NCBI GenBank assembly: GCA_964462985.1
Contig: CAYXAA010000060.1
Span: 1-15,078, forward strand
From: CAYXAA01 sp964462985
GTDB taxonomy: Bacteria > Pseudomonadota > Alphaproteobacteria > Rhizobiales > Stappiaceae
Direction: 5' to 3'
DNA: 15,078 nt
Each line of letters opens with the position of its first letter. The stretch's first letter is position 1. The notes under the pieces were generated by a model that was not told where the DNA came from, searched no databases, and saw only the letters and a program-made list of their open reading frames with translations. Position numbers and translations under genes: made by a program. This document shows positions 1-7,486 of this stretch, one piece after another.

Positions 1-96
1 GCCCAGATGGGCCTCCATCTCGGCATGGAGGTGGCCAACTGGCCGCCGGAGAACATCGACGAACTCGCCAAGCGTTACGAAGACCATCAGTACTGA
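1..96 (+). CDS. rpoA: RNA polymerase alpha subunit, C-terminal fragment
   Basis: The first 96 bases read without interruption to a TGA stop at 94-96 and give 31 residues ending in ENIDELAKRYEDHQY. This matches the extreme end of the alphaproteobacterial RNA polymerase alpha subunit, just after the C-terminal domain that contacts UP elements and activators; the motif GMEVANWPPENIDELAKR is characteristic. The start lies outside the window. rplQ follows after 66 bases, the usual end of the long ribosomal protein operon, so the two are almost certainly co-transcribed. Nothing odd is visible in the part present. Confidence 0.93.
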   Translation, partial: AQMGLHLGMEVANWPPENIDELAKRYEDHQY

Positions 97-150
97 GGGC
101 AAGTCCCGTCAGTCAGGAACAGGGCGGCGCATCGTCCGCCGACAAGAAGG

Positions 151-159
151 AAGGAGAGG
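151..159 (+). promoter_or_regulatory. Strong ribosome binding site of rplQ
   Basis: AAGGAGAGG lies just before the ATG at 163, with the AGGAG core (152-156) six bases from the start. It is a near-consensus Shine-Dalgarno, as expected for a highly expressed ribosomal protein, and fixes the rplQ start. Confidence 0.8.
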
Positions 160-162
160 GCC

Positions 163-592
163 ATGCGCCACGCCAATCGCGGCCGGAAGCTCGGCCGAAC
201 CTCGAGCCACCGCAAGGCGATGTTCGCCNNNNNNNNNNGCGGCGTCGTTGATCAAGCACGAACAGATCGTCACCACGCTGCCGAAGGCGAAGGACCTGCG
301 TCCGATCGTCGAGAAGCTTGTTACCCTCGGCAAGCGGGGCGATCTGCACGCGCGTCGTCAGGCGATCGCGCAGATCCACGACGTCGACGTGGTGCGCAAG
401 CTGTTCGACACGATCGCCGATCGCTACAAGGACCGCAACGGCGGCTATACCCGCGTGCTCAAGGCCGGCTATCGCTACGGCGACAGTGCGCCGATGGCCG
501 TCATCGAATTCGTCGATCGTGACGTCGATGCCAAGGGCGCCGATGATCGTGCCCGCGCAGAGGCGCAAGAAGAAGCTGAGGCGGCCGCCTGA
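163..592 (+). CDS. rplQ: 50S ribosomal protein L17, interrupted by an assembly gap
   Basis: L17 is a structural protein of the large ribosomal subunit. The N-terminal part (MRHANRGRKLGRTSSHRKAM) and the part after the gap (IKHEQIVTTLPKAKDLRPIV, then VEKLVTLGKRG and RVLKAGYRYGDSAPMAVIEF) are classic L17. The two parts lie in different frames because ten Ns fill 229-238. Read back from ATC at 251, the bases after the gap encode A-A-S-L, and the bases before it end in F-A. The usual family sequence at this point is F-A-N-M-A-A-S-L, so six missing bases (two codons) would restore one frame and give a protein of about 141 residues, a normal length for the group. The C-terminal tail is acidic and alanine-rich. 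The frame break is therefore an assembly artefact, not a pseudogene. The TGA stop is at 590-592. Confidence 0.95.
229..238. other. Assembly gap (10 Ns) inside rplQ
   Basis: A run of exactly ten N characters is the conventional placeholder for a gap of unknown or estimated length. Flanking L17 codons imply that the real gap is six bases, or another multiple of three. Confidence 0.97.
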
Positions 593-626
593 TCGTAGGG
601 CTGCGGCATCTGGCATTTCGGTTGAG

Positions 627-660
627 AAGGCGGTCCTTTTGACCGCCTTTTTCTTTTTGT
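627..660 (+). terminator. Intrinsic terminator after rplQ
   Basis: A perfect nine-base-pair stem, AAGGCGGTC (627-635) with GACCGCCTT (641-649), encloses a five-base loop and runs into a T-rich tract (648-659). This is a textbook rho-independent terminator 34 bases after the rplQ stop. It should end the ribosomal protein operon and isolate it from the chemoreceptor gene. Confidence 0.92.
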
Positions 661-692
661 TTCCGTGGAGATGCCTGGAACATTTACGTAAT

Positions 693-701
693 TGCTATAC
701 T
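693..701 (+). promoter_or_regulatory. Possible extended -10 promoter element for the chemoreceptor gene
   Basis: TGCTATACT matches the extended -10 form TGN-TATAAT with one mismatch, within the AT-rich leader. No good -35 hexamer lies 16-18 bases upstream. A second, weaker candidate is TTGTCA (747-752) with TGTTAA (770-775) after a 17-base spacer. The long AT-rich leader makes a promoter here likely, but which element is used cannot be decided by eye. Confidence 0.3.
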
Positions 702-835
702 CTTCTTTGTTCAAGAAGACGTTTTTTGCCTAAAGTGATTTTTACTTTGTCAAGCATCGATTATCGCAATGTTAACTCGTCAAATGATACCAAACAGCCA
801 GTTTCCATGTTGGATCGGCTGGGAGGTTGGCTCGG

Positions 836-3019
836 ATGACGAGCGAGACTGTACTGACGGCGAAGCGGGCGGGACGCTTGACCAAGCTGTCCGTGATTCT
901 GCCCGCACTACTGGTAGGACTGACGTTTTCGGCCTGCGTGGCGGTGGGCATCATTGGGTTCGTGAATGGCCGCAACGGTCTTGAGAAGGCGGCCAAGGCT
1001 GAGCTTTCGATGCTGGCGCGGGCCCGCGGCAGCTTGATGGAAGCAAAGCTTGCTGCGGCGCGCTCCGATCTGTCGAACATGGCGTCCGGTGGCAGCGCCA
1101 GCATGGCGCTGAATGATCTCAACCAGTCGCTCTCCAACTTCAAGGATGATGAGGCACGGATCCGGGACTATTATCAGGCGCCTGGTTCTGCTGCCGCCGA
1201 GCGTCGGGAACTGACCGGCGAAGGCAACAAGACGATGTATTCCTGGCGCCATGGCGAATTGCACGGCTCCTTCCTCAGCGCCTGGAAGCACGGCGGCTAC
1301 GGAGAGATCTACGTGCTCAATCCCGAGGGCATGGTGATCTACACCGTCAACAAGGGCGCCGACTTCCTCGTCCCGGTGACGTCTGCCACCCTCGCTTCAA
1401 CTGGCCTTTCGCAGGTGTTTAATGCCGCCAAGGGACTTGAGAAGGGCGAGCAGGCCGTCGTCGATTTTGCTGGCTATCCGATCGATAACGCCGGACCGGC
1501 GCTGTTCGTCGGTGAGCCGGTCTTCATCACCGACTTCTCCGGCACCCGATTCGCCGGCGTGCTTGCCATCCGGCTCGATGTCGGCTTCTTCGACGCGGTG
1601 CTGGCCCAGCGGGATGGTCTGGGAGAGACCGGTCAAGCCTATCTGGCGCGCGCCGACGGTACCCTGCTCAGCAACAAGCCACTGTCGCCTGAGCCGACTG
1701 CGCTCACCGAGCAGCTTGACGCGGCGGCCGTAGCCGAAGCCGCCGGCGGCGCCGAAGGTTTCTCGGTTGTGGTCGGCAACGACGGGGTCGAGCGCTTTAT
1801 CGCGACCCATCCGATCGGCTTCCTGGACAGGCAGTGGGCCGTGGTCGCCGAGAAGTCGGCCGACGAGACCCTGGCCAGCATCGATACCATGCGCAACCAG
1901 ATGATTATGGGCACGATGGTGACGCTTGCGGTCGTGCTCGTCATCGCTCTGTTCTTCTCGCGCAGCCTGACCGGCCCGCTGACTAAGCTGGTCGGCGCCC
2001 TGCGCGCGATCGCGTCGGGCGATCTCGATACGGAAATCAGCGCGGCGCAGCGTGGCGACGAGATCGGCGAGATCGGACGTGCCGTCCTGCAGATTCGCCA
2101 GAACGCGGTGGCCGAGCAGGAGCGCCGCGCCGCCGAGGAGGCCAGAAATGCCCGCGAGGAGTCCGAGCGGCGCCAGGCAATGCTCGCCGAGATCGCCCAC
2201 GACTTCGAGACTTCGGTCGGAAAGGTGGTCGAGACGGTGCGTCAGTCGGCTGCCCGGCTCCAGGAATCGGCCCAGGAGATGAGCACGCTGACGCAGACGG
2301 CTGGCGAGAGCTCGACCCGGGCCACCGATCTGTCGAACCAGGCGATGGAGGAGGTGCAGTCGATCGCGGCGGCCTCCGACCAGCTGTTCTCCTCGATCAC
2401 CCAGATCTCCGAGCTGATTGCCCGGTCCGCCACTGTCGCGCAGACGGCGACGGTGCGCGCCGAGGCCACCAACAACACCGTGAAATCGCTCGCCGAGGCG
2501 GCGAACCGGATCGGCGAGGTGGTGACCCTGATTCGCGACATCGCGGACCAGACCAATCTGCTTGCCCTCAACGCCACCATCGAGGCGGCGCGTGCGGGCG
2601 AGGCCGGCCGCGGCTTTGCCGTGGTGGCGAGCGAGGTCAAGGAGCTGGCGGCGCAGACCGGACGCGCCACCGGCGAGATCCAGGAGCAGATCGACGCGAT
2701 CCGCGATGCGACCAACGACGCGGTGACCGCCATCGGCGAGATCCAGAACACGATCCGCGAGATCACAGCGTCGGTCACGGAAGTGTCTTCTGCCGTCGAG
2801 GAGCAAAGCGCGGCCACTCAGGGTATTGTCGACAACACCCAGCGTGCCGCGGCAGACACCGCGACCGTCAGCGGCGACATGCAGAATGTCCGCGACATTT
2901 CCGCGCGCACCAGCGAGGCTGCCGCGACATTCGTTTCCTCGGCCACGGACCTTGCCTCTCAGGCCAACGATCTCGACGCAGAGGTCCGCGGCTTCCTGGC
3001 CCAGGTTCGGTCAGCATAA
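836..3019 (+). CDS. Transmembrane methyl-accepting chemotaxis protein
   Basis: This 727-residue chemoreceptor would sense a ligand outside the cytoplasmic membrane and control a CheA/CheW kinase complex. A first membrane segment (about residues 19-43) is followed by a periplasmic sensor of about 310 residues. That region contains HGGYGEIYVLNPEGMVIYTV, resembling the Cache-like sensors of other rhizobial receptors. A second membrane segment (about 356-378) leads to a HAMP domain (about 379-432, with SGDLDTEI and GDEIGEIGRAV). A long helical signalling domain follows, whose hairpin tip DQTNLLALNATIEAARAGEA lies near residues 570-590. The start at 836 is preferred over an in-frame TTG at 827 because GGGAGG (821-826) sits nine bases upstream. 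No CheR/CheB-tethering pentapeptide is present; the protein ends FLAQVRSA. No other chemotaxis gene is in the window, so it must partner with proteins encoded elsewhere. The ligand is unknown. Confidence 0.93.
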   Translation: MTSETVLTAKRAGRLTKLSVILPALLVGLTFSACVAVGIIGFVNGRNGLEKAAKAELSMLARARGSLMEAKLAAARSDLSNMASGGSASMALNDLNQSLSNFKDDEARIRDYYQAPGSAAAERRELTGEGNKTMYSWRHGELHGSFLSAWKHGGYGEIYVLNPEGMVIYTVNKGADFLVPVTSATLASTGLSQVFNAAKGLEKGEQAVVDFAGYPIDNAGPALFVGEPVFITDFSGTRFAGVLAIRLDVGFFDAVLAQRDGLGETGQAYLARADGTLLSNKPLSPEPTALTEQLDAAAVAEAAGGAEGFSVVVGNDGVERFIATHPIGFLDRQWAVVAEKSADETLASIDTMRNQMIMGTMVTLAVVLVIALFFSRSLTGPLTKLVGALRAIASGDLDTEISAAQRGDEIGEIGRAVLQIRQNAVAEQERRAAEEARNAREESERRQAMLAEIAHDFETSVGKVVETVRQSAARLQESAQEMSTLTQTAGESSTRATDLSNQAMEEVQSIAAASDQLFSSITQISELIARSATVAQTATVRAEATNNTVKSLAEAANRIGEVVTLIRDIADQTNLLALNATIEAARAGEAGRGFAVVASEVKELAAQTGRATGEIQEQIDAIRDATNDAVTAIGEIQNTIREITASVTEVSSAVEEQSAATQGIVDNTQRAAADTATVSGDMQNVRDISARTSEAAATFVSSATDLASQANDLDAEVRGFLAQVRSA

Positions 3020-3031
3020 CGACGACATGCC

Positions 3032-3055
3032 AGGGCGCCGGACATCCGGCGCCTT
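3032..3055 (+). terminator. GC-rich hairpin after the chemoreceptor gene, probable terminator
   Basis: GGCGCCGG (3034-3041) pairs perfectly with CCGGCGCC (3046-3053) around a four-base loop, 14 bases after the stop codon. One wobble pair and one A-T pair extend the stem outward. Only a short, T-poor tail follows (TTGGTCTTG), so termination may be weak or need Rho. Confidence 0.55.
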
Positions 3056-3088
3056 GGTCTTGCGCCCGTCACCCGCTATCTGACATGT

Positions 3089-3120
3089 ATCGGCCTCGCC
3101 TTATACGGCACGGGGCCGAT
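3089..3120 (+). promoter_or_regulatory. Hairpin in the leader of the Do protease gene
   Basis: ATCGGCCTCG (3089-3098) pairs with CGGGGCCGAT (3111-3120) with one G-U wobble, around a 12-base loop. It lies 30 bases before the chosen ATG at 3151. It may be a 5' untranslated structure or part of a regulatory site. The stem is seen in the sequence; any function is inference. Confidence 0.3.
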
Positions 3121-3150
3121 GCAGCGACGCAGAGACGGGAGAGAGCGCGC

Positions 3151-4578
3151 ATGATTTCGAACCGCAGGCCTTGCGGGATTGTTCTGGCGATCATGGTCTC
3201 GGCCGCGGTGGCGGCCATAGCGCCGGCCGGCGCCCAGCAGCGGCTGGTGCCGCAGGATCAGGCCCAGATCACGCTGTCGTTCGCCCCGGTGGTCAAGCGG
3301 GTCGCGCCGGCCGTGGTGAACGTCTACGCCAGCCGTACGGTGCTGCAACGCCCGACCTCGCCCTTCTTTGACGATCCGTTCTTCCGTCGCTTCTTCGGAG
3401 ATCCGGGCGGCAGTTTCGGCCGCCCGCGCGAGAGGGTGCAGTCCTCGCTCGGCTCTGGAGTCATCATCTCGGCCGACGGCGTCATCGTCACCAACAACCA
3501 CGTCATCCAGGATGCCGACGAGGTGCGGGTGGCGCTCGCCGACCGCCGCGAATTCGATGCCGACATCGTGCTCAAGGACGAGCGCACGGATCTGGCCGTC
3601 CTGAAGATCAAGGAATCCGGCAGCTATCCCTTCGTTGAACTTGCTGATTCGGACGGTCTCGAGGTCGGCGACATCGTGCTGGCAATCGGCAATCCCTTCG
3701 GTGTCGGCCAGACCGTGACCCAGGGCATCGTCTCGGCGCTTGCCCGCACGCGGGTGGGAGTCACGGATTATCGGTTTTTCATCCAGACCGATGCGGCAAT
3801 CAACCCGGGCAATTCTGGCGGCGCTTTGGTGGACATGCAGGGCCGGCTCGTCGGCATCAACACGGCGATCTTCAGCCGCTCAGGCGGATCGAACGGGGTC
3901 GGATTCGCGATCCCGGCGAACATGGTCCAGGTCGTCGCGTCCGCCGCGCAGGGCGACGGTGTGCTGCGGCGGCCATGGCTCGGTGCCAGCGTGCAGTCCG
4001 TCAACGCTGAGATCGCCGAGGCGATGGGGCTCGACCGGCCCCGAGGTGTGCTCGTCACCGGCGTCAAGCGCGGCGGTCCGGCAGATCGTGCAGGTCTCGA
4101 GGTCGGCGACCTGATCGTGGCGGTCGGAGATGCCGAGGTGATCGACCCGGACAGTTTCGGCTACCGGTTCGCCACAAAGCCGCTTGGCTCGACCACCGAA
4201 TTCCGCATCCTGCGCGACGGCCGCGAGCAGACGCTCCATGTCACGCTCGAGGCGGCGCCGGAAACGGTGCCGCGTGACACCCGCACGATCGGCGGCTATT
4301 CGCCGTTCGCCGGGGCGACCGTGATGAACCTGTCGCCGGCGGTCGCGGAGGAACTCAGGGTGGAACTGCTCGAGGAGGGCGTGGTCGTCGCCGAGGTCGA
4401 GCCCGGCTCGCCGGCCAATCAGGTCGGTCTGCAGAGCGGCGACATCGTTGTCAGCGTCAACGGCGATGCGGTGGACTCCACCAGGGAGCTGGAGCGGATC
4501 GCTGCGAGCAATCCGGGCATCTGGCGCTTGGAGATCAAGCGGGGCGGGCGGATCATGAGGATCGCCCTGCGCGGGTAA
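3151..4578 (+). CDS. Periplasmic Do/HtrA-family serine endoprotease
   Basis: This 475-residue protease of the DegP/DegQ/MucD group would degrade misfolded proteins in the periplasm. A signal peptide (residues 1-28, basic start, hydrophobic core, cleavage predicted after A-G-A) is followed by a trypsin-like domain. The catalytic triad is visible as His117 (TNNHVI), Asp147 (RTDLAVL) and Ser222 (NPGNSGGAL). The phenylalanine-rich stretch DPFFRRFFGD (about 75-84) is typical of the family. Two PDZ domains follow: about 275-370 (GVLVTGVKRGGPADRAGL) and about 385-475 (GVVVAEVEPGSPANQVGL). The start at 3151 is preferred over an in-frame ATG at 3085, because it begins the signal peptide directly and has GGGAGAG (3137-3143) seven bases upstream. 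A Do protease between rplQ and rarA matches the alphaproteobacterial backbone order. Which DegP/DegQ paralogue it corresponds to cannot be settled here, so no symbol is given. Confidence 0.95.
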   Translation: MISNRRPCGIVLAIMVSAAVAAIAPAGAQQRLVPQDQAQITLSFAPVVKRVAPAVVNVYASRTVLQRPTSPFFDDPFFRRFFGDPGGSFGRPRERVQSSLGSGVIISADGVIVTNNHVIQDADEVRVALADRREFDADIVLKDERTDLAVLKIKESGSYPFVELADSDGLEVGDIVLAIGNPFGVGQTVTQGIVSALARTRVGVTDYRFFIQTDAAINPGNSGGALVDMQGRLVGINTAIFSRSGGSNGVGFAIPANMVQVVASAAQGDGVLRRPWLGASVQSVNAEIAEAMGLDRPRGVLVTGVKRGGPADRAGLEVGDLIVAVGDAEVIDPDSFGYRFATKPLGSTTEFRILRDGREQTLHVTLEAAPETVPRDTRTIGGYSPFAGATVMNLSPAVAEELRVELLEEGVVVAEVEPGSPANQVGLQSGDIVVSVNGDAVDSTRELERIAASNPGIWRLEIKRGGRIMRIALRG

Positions 4579-4592
4579 GAGGACGGGGCGCC

Positions 4593-4637
4593 GACACGGG
4601 GCTCCAGGATCAGGATGTTGCGGCCGGAGGCCGTGTC
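4593..4637 (+). promoter_or_regulatory. Possible hairpin covering the rarA ribosome binding site
   Basis: GACACGG (4593-4599) is perfectly complementary to CCGTGTC (4631-4637), and CTCC (4602-4605) is complementary to GGAG (4626-4629), leaving a small internal bulge and a 20-base loop. The right arm contains the Shine-Dalgarno GGAGG (4626-4630) used by the ATG at 4640. If it forms in the mRNA, this stem would hide the ribosome binding site. The pairing is visible; regulation is inferred. Confidence 0.35.
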
Positions 4638-4639
4638 TT

Positions 4640-5959
4640 ATGAGTGATCTCTTCGCTGCCGCGGGGCTCGACAAAGCGGGGCCGCGTCCGCTCGCCGACC
4701 GGATGCGTCCGAAGCAACTGGAAGACGTTGTCGGCCAGGAGCACCTGCTCGGGCCGGAAGGCGTGCTCGCCCGGATGCTGAAGACGCGCACCCTCGGATC
4801 GCTGATCTTCTGGGGGCCTCCGGGCACCGGCAAGACCACGGTGGCCCGGTTGCTCGCCGATGCGACGGACCTTGCGTTCGAGCAGATCTCGGCGATCTTC
4901 TCCGGCGTTTCCGACCTGAAGAAAGTGTTCGAGGCCGCCCGGTCGCGGCGGCTTTCCGGCCGCGGCACGCTGCTGTTCGTCGACGAGATCCACCGCTTCA
5001 ATCGGGCGCAGCAGGACAGTTTCCTGCCGGTGATGGAAGACGGCACCATCACCCTGGTCGGCGCCACCACCGAGAACCCCAGCTTCGAGCTCAATGCGGC
5101 CCTGCTGTCGCGTGCCCATGTCATGGTGTTCCACGCCCTTGGTCCGGAGGCGATCGACCGGCTGCTGGCGCGGGCGGAGGTGTTCGAGGGACGGCCGCTG
5201 CCGCTCGACGAGACGGCGCGGGCAACGCTGCTGCGCATGGCCGACGGTGACGGCCGGGCGGCGCTGACACTCGCTGAGGACGTGTGGCGTGCCGCGAACG
5301 AGGGCGAGGTGTTTGATGCCGAGCGGCTTCAGCAGATCGTTCAGCGCCGCGCCCCGATCTACGACAAGTCGCAGGACGGGCATTACAACCTGATCTCTGC
5401 CCTGCACAAGTCCGTACGCGGCTCCGATCCCGACGCTGCGCTCTACTGGATGTGCCGGATGCTCGACGGCGGCGAGGATCCGCTCTATCTCGCGCGCCGC
5501 CTGATCCGGATGGCGGTCGAGGACATCGGTCTCGCCGACCCGCAGGCGCTGGTGCAGGCCAATGCCGCGCGCGACGCCTATCAGATGCTGGGCTCGCCCG
5601 AGGGCGAACTGGCCCTCGCCCAGGCCGCGATCTATCTGGCAACGGCGCCCAAGTCGAATGCAGCCTATGTGGCATTCAAGGCGGCGACGCGGGTGGCGAA
5701 GGAGAACGGCTCGCTGCTGCCGCCCAAGCACATCCTCAACGCGCCGACCCGGCTGATGAAATCGGAAGGCTACGGCGCCGGCTATGCCTATGACCACGAT
5801 GCACCCGATGCCTTCTCCGGCCAGGACTACTTCCCCGAGGCGATCGGTCGGCAGCAGTTCTACGATCCGCCGGACCGCGGCTTCGAGCGCGAGATCCGCA
5901 AGAGGCTCGACTATTGGGCGAAGCTGCGGGAGGAGCGGAGGCGGGAGGGGGGAGGATAA
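4640..5959 (+). CDS. rarA: Replication-associated recombination protein A (AAA+ ATPase)
   Basis: RarA (MgsA/YcaJ, bacterial relative of Mgs1/WRNIP1) is a clamp-loader-like AAA+ ATPase acting at stalled replication forks. The 439-residue protein has the normal family length. It carries the opening motif DRMRPKQLEDVVGQEHLL (residues 20-37), Walker A GPPGTGKT (59-66), Walker B LLFVDEIH (111-118), the sensor-1 region GATTENPSF (141-149) and the arginine-finger region LLSRAHV (155-161). The C-terminal half matches the family's tetramerisation region, including ISALHKSVRGSDPDAALYW and the proline-rich PPKHILNAPTRLMK. GGAGG (4626-4630) nine bases before the ATG supports the start. It lies 61 bases after the protease gene and probably shares its transcript. 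It converges with the cyclase gene with only 15 bases between the stops and no terminator in the gap. Confidence 0.96.
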   Translation: MSDLFAAAGLDKAGPRPLADRMRPKQLEDVVGQEHLLGPEGVLARMLKTRTLGSLIFWGPPGTGKTTVARLLADATDLAFEQISAIFSGVSDLKKVFEAARSRRLSGRGTLLFVDEIHRFNRAQQDSFLPVMEDGTITLVGATTENPSFELNAALLSRAHVMVFHALGPEAIDRLLARAEVFEGRPLPLDETARATLLRMADGDGRAALTLAEDVWRAANEGEVFDAERLQQIVQRRAPIYDKSQDGHYNLISALHKSVRGSDPDAALYWMCRMLDGGEDPLYLARRLIRMAVEDIGLADPQALVQANAARDAYQMLGSPEGELALAQAAIYLATAPKSNAAYVAFKAATRVAKENGSLLPPKHILNAPTRLMKSEGYGAGYAYDHDAPDAFSGQDYFPEAIGRQQFYDPPDRGFEREIRKRLDYWAKLREERRREGGG

Positions 5960-5974
5960 CCGCTGCGCTCACGC

Positions 5975-7408
5975 CTACGGTGTTGAGCCGTCCTCGCCCG
6001 TCAACCGTTCCAGCACCCGGCGCAGCGCCACGGCGAGTTCGTCGCGCTGCTCGGGGGACATGGCCGACAGCTCCAGTCGCGACAGGTCCGTCAGCTGCTG
6101 CGGTGACAGCAGCAGGTCGGAGCGAGCGCGGTCCTTCGGCCCGATCACCTGGAATGCCGTAACGGGATGGGCGATGCCCTTGACCTCGAAGTCGCCCTTC
6201 TTGCGGCATTCGATCTCGTTGGCCACCTGGGCATAGGTTTCGTAGGAGATCAGGATCTGTCCCGGCTCGGCCAGCGTCTCCAGCCGCGCGGCGGTGTTCA
6301 CGCCGCGGCCGATGATCGTGTAGTCGAGGCGGTCCTCGCTGCCGAAATTGCCGACGGTGCAAAAGTCGGTGTGGATGCCCATCCGGCACTGCAGCGGGCG
6401 GGCGATGCCGGCGTCGCGCCACATGTGCTGCAAGGCGATCAGGCGCTCCTGCATCGCGATGGCCATGCGTACGCAAGCCAGCGCGTCCTCGCGTACGCCC
6501 CGGGTCTCCGGGTCGCCGAAGAAGATCAGGATCGCATCCCCGACAAACTTGTCGATCGTGGCGCCGTATTCGAGCGCGATCTTCGACATCTCGGTGAGGT
6601 ACTGGTTGAGGAGCTGCGTGAGCTCCTCCGATTCCAGGCGGTCGGCGGTTTCCGTAAAGTTGGCGATGTCGGAGAAGAACACCGTCAGCTTCTTGCGCGT
6701 GGCGGCGATCTTGACCTCCTGGCGGCCTTCGAAGATCGAGTTGTAGACCTGCGGCGACAGGTATTTGGCGAGCTGGCTCGAAAGCTGCTCGAGCTGTGTC
6801 GACTTGGCGTCGAGCTCCTGCTCGCGGCGCTTCAGCTCCGTCACGTCGCTGTAGACCGCAACGACACCCCCGTCATGGGTGCGCCGCTCGCTGACCCGGA
6901 CCCAGCGACCGTTGGCATAGCGCTCCAGATGGGTCTCGCCCGGATTGCGATGCCGCTCCAGCCGTTCCGCCAGCCAGGCCTCCGGGTCGGAGCCGGCATC
7001 GAGGATGAAGCCGCTGTCGATCGCGGCGCGCATGATCGCCTCGAAGCTCTTCCCGGGTTCGACGAAAGAGGCGTCCCCGGCGAACAGGATTTCGCGGTAG
7101 CGGGCATTGGCAATCACCAGCCGGTCATCGGGACCGTAGAGGGAAAACCCTTCCGAGATGGCGTTGATCGCGTCGTCGAGCCGCTCCTGCGCATGCTGCA
7201 GCAGGGTGTTGTTCTCGGCGAGCATGTTCTCGACGGTCTCGCCGTGCTCGATCGTCGCCTCGTAGAGGAGCTTCAAATCCTCGAGCGTCGCCTGCAGCGC
7301 CTCGTGCTCCGCGCGCAGCCGCTGCAACTCCCGTGCGAGCGTCGGTGCATCGCGCGCCTCGTCGCGTTCACGTTCGCTGAAATTGTCGTAAAGTTCGTTT
7401 TTCATCAT
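5975..7408 (-). CDS. Class III adenylate cyclase with coiled coil and PAS domain
   Basis: This 477-residue, apparently soluble protein should make cAMP from ATP. It has an N-terminal coiled-coil stretch (about residues 20-80, many Leu/Glu repeats), a PAS-like domain (about 80-195, starting AINAISEGFSLYGPDDRLVI, ending VYSDVTELKRREQEL), a linker helix, then a class III cyclase domain (about 235-425). The metal-binding aspartates are Asp247 (FFSDIANFT) and Asp291. Lys287 (DKFVGDA) and Thr364 (DYTIIG) occupy the base-recognition positions, and Asn371 and Arg375 the transition-state positions. Lys plus Thr is the class IIIb pattern and favours adenylate over guanylate cyclase. All six key residues are present, so it should be active as a homodimer. 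The tail after about 425 is helical and unassigned. Two adjacent ATGs (7408 and 7405) could start it; no strong Shine-Dalgarno is visible. It is the only gene here on the - strand. Confidence 0.93.
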   Translation of the reverse strand: MMKNELYDNFSERERDEARDAPTLARELQRLRAEHEALQATLEDLKLLYEATIEHGETVENMLAENNTLLQHAQERLDDAINAISEGFSLYGPDDRLVIANARYREILFAGDASFVEPGKSFEAIMRAAIDSGFILDAGSDPEAWLAERLERHRNPGETHLERYANGRWVRVSERRTHDGGVVAVYSDVTELKRREQELDAKSTQLEQLSSQLAKYLSPQVYNSIFEGRQEVKIAATRKKLTVFFSDIANFTETADRLESEELTQLLNQYLTEMSKIALEYGATIDKFVGDAILIFFGDPETRGVREDALACVRMAIAMQERLIALQHMWRDAGIARPLQCRMGIHTDFCTVGNFGSEDRLDYTIIGRGVNTAARLETLAEPGQILISYETYAQVANEIECRKKGDFEVKGIAHPVTAFQVIGPKDRARSDLLLSPQQLTDLSRLELSAMSPEQRDELAVALRRVLERLTGEDGSTP

Positions 7409-7486
7409 CGTGGCGCGGTTGGAGCGCTCGGGGCCAGCAAGAGATTAGGCCCTTTCGCGAGGCGCAGAAAGGCGCTGAGATCGGGT

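Noticed and set aside
163..592. rplQ as a frameshifted pseudogene
   Set aside because: The frame change coincides exactly with the N run and both halves are intact L17 sequence.
1397..2806. A 469-residue open frame on the - strand inside the chemoreceptor
   Set aside because: It is the low-complexity shadow of a high-GC gene, with Arg/Gly/Leu-rich sequence and no recognisable domain.
3059..3082. A heat-shock (RpoH-type) promoter for the Do protease: CTTG at 3059-3062 and CTATCT at 3076-3081
   Set aside because: The -35 lacks the AAA after CTTG and the spacer is shorter than known RpoH promoters allow; CTTG also overlaps the tail of the chemoreceptor terminator.
3085..3150. An upstream ATG start (3085) for the Do protease
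   Set aside because: It would put 22 mostly charged residues before a clean signal peptide; the ATG at 3151 has its own Shine-Dalgarno.
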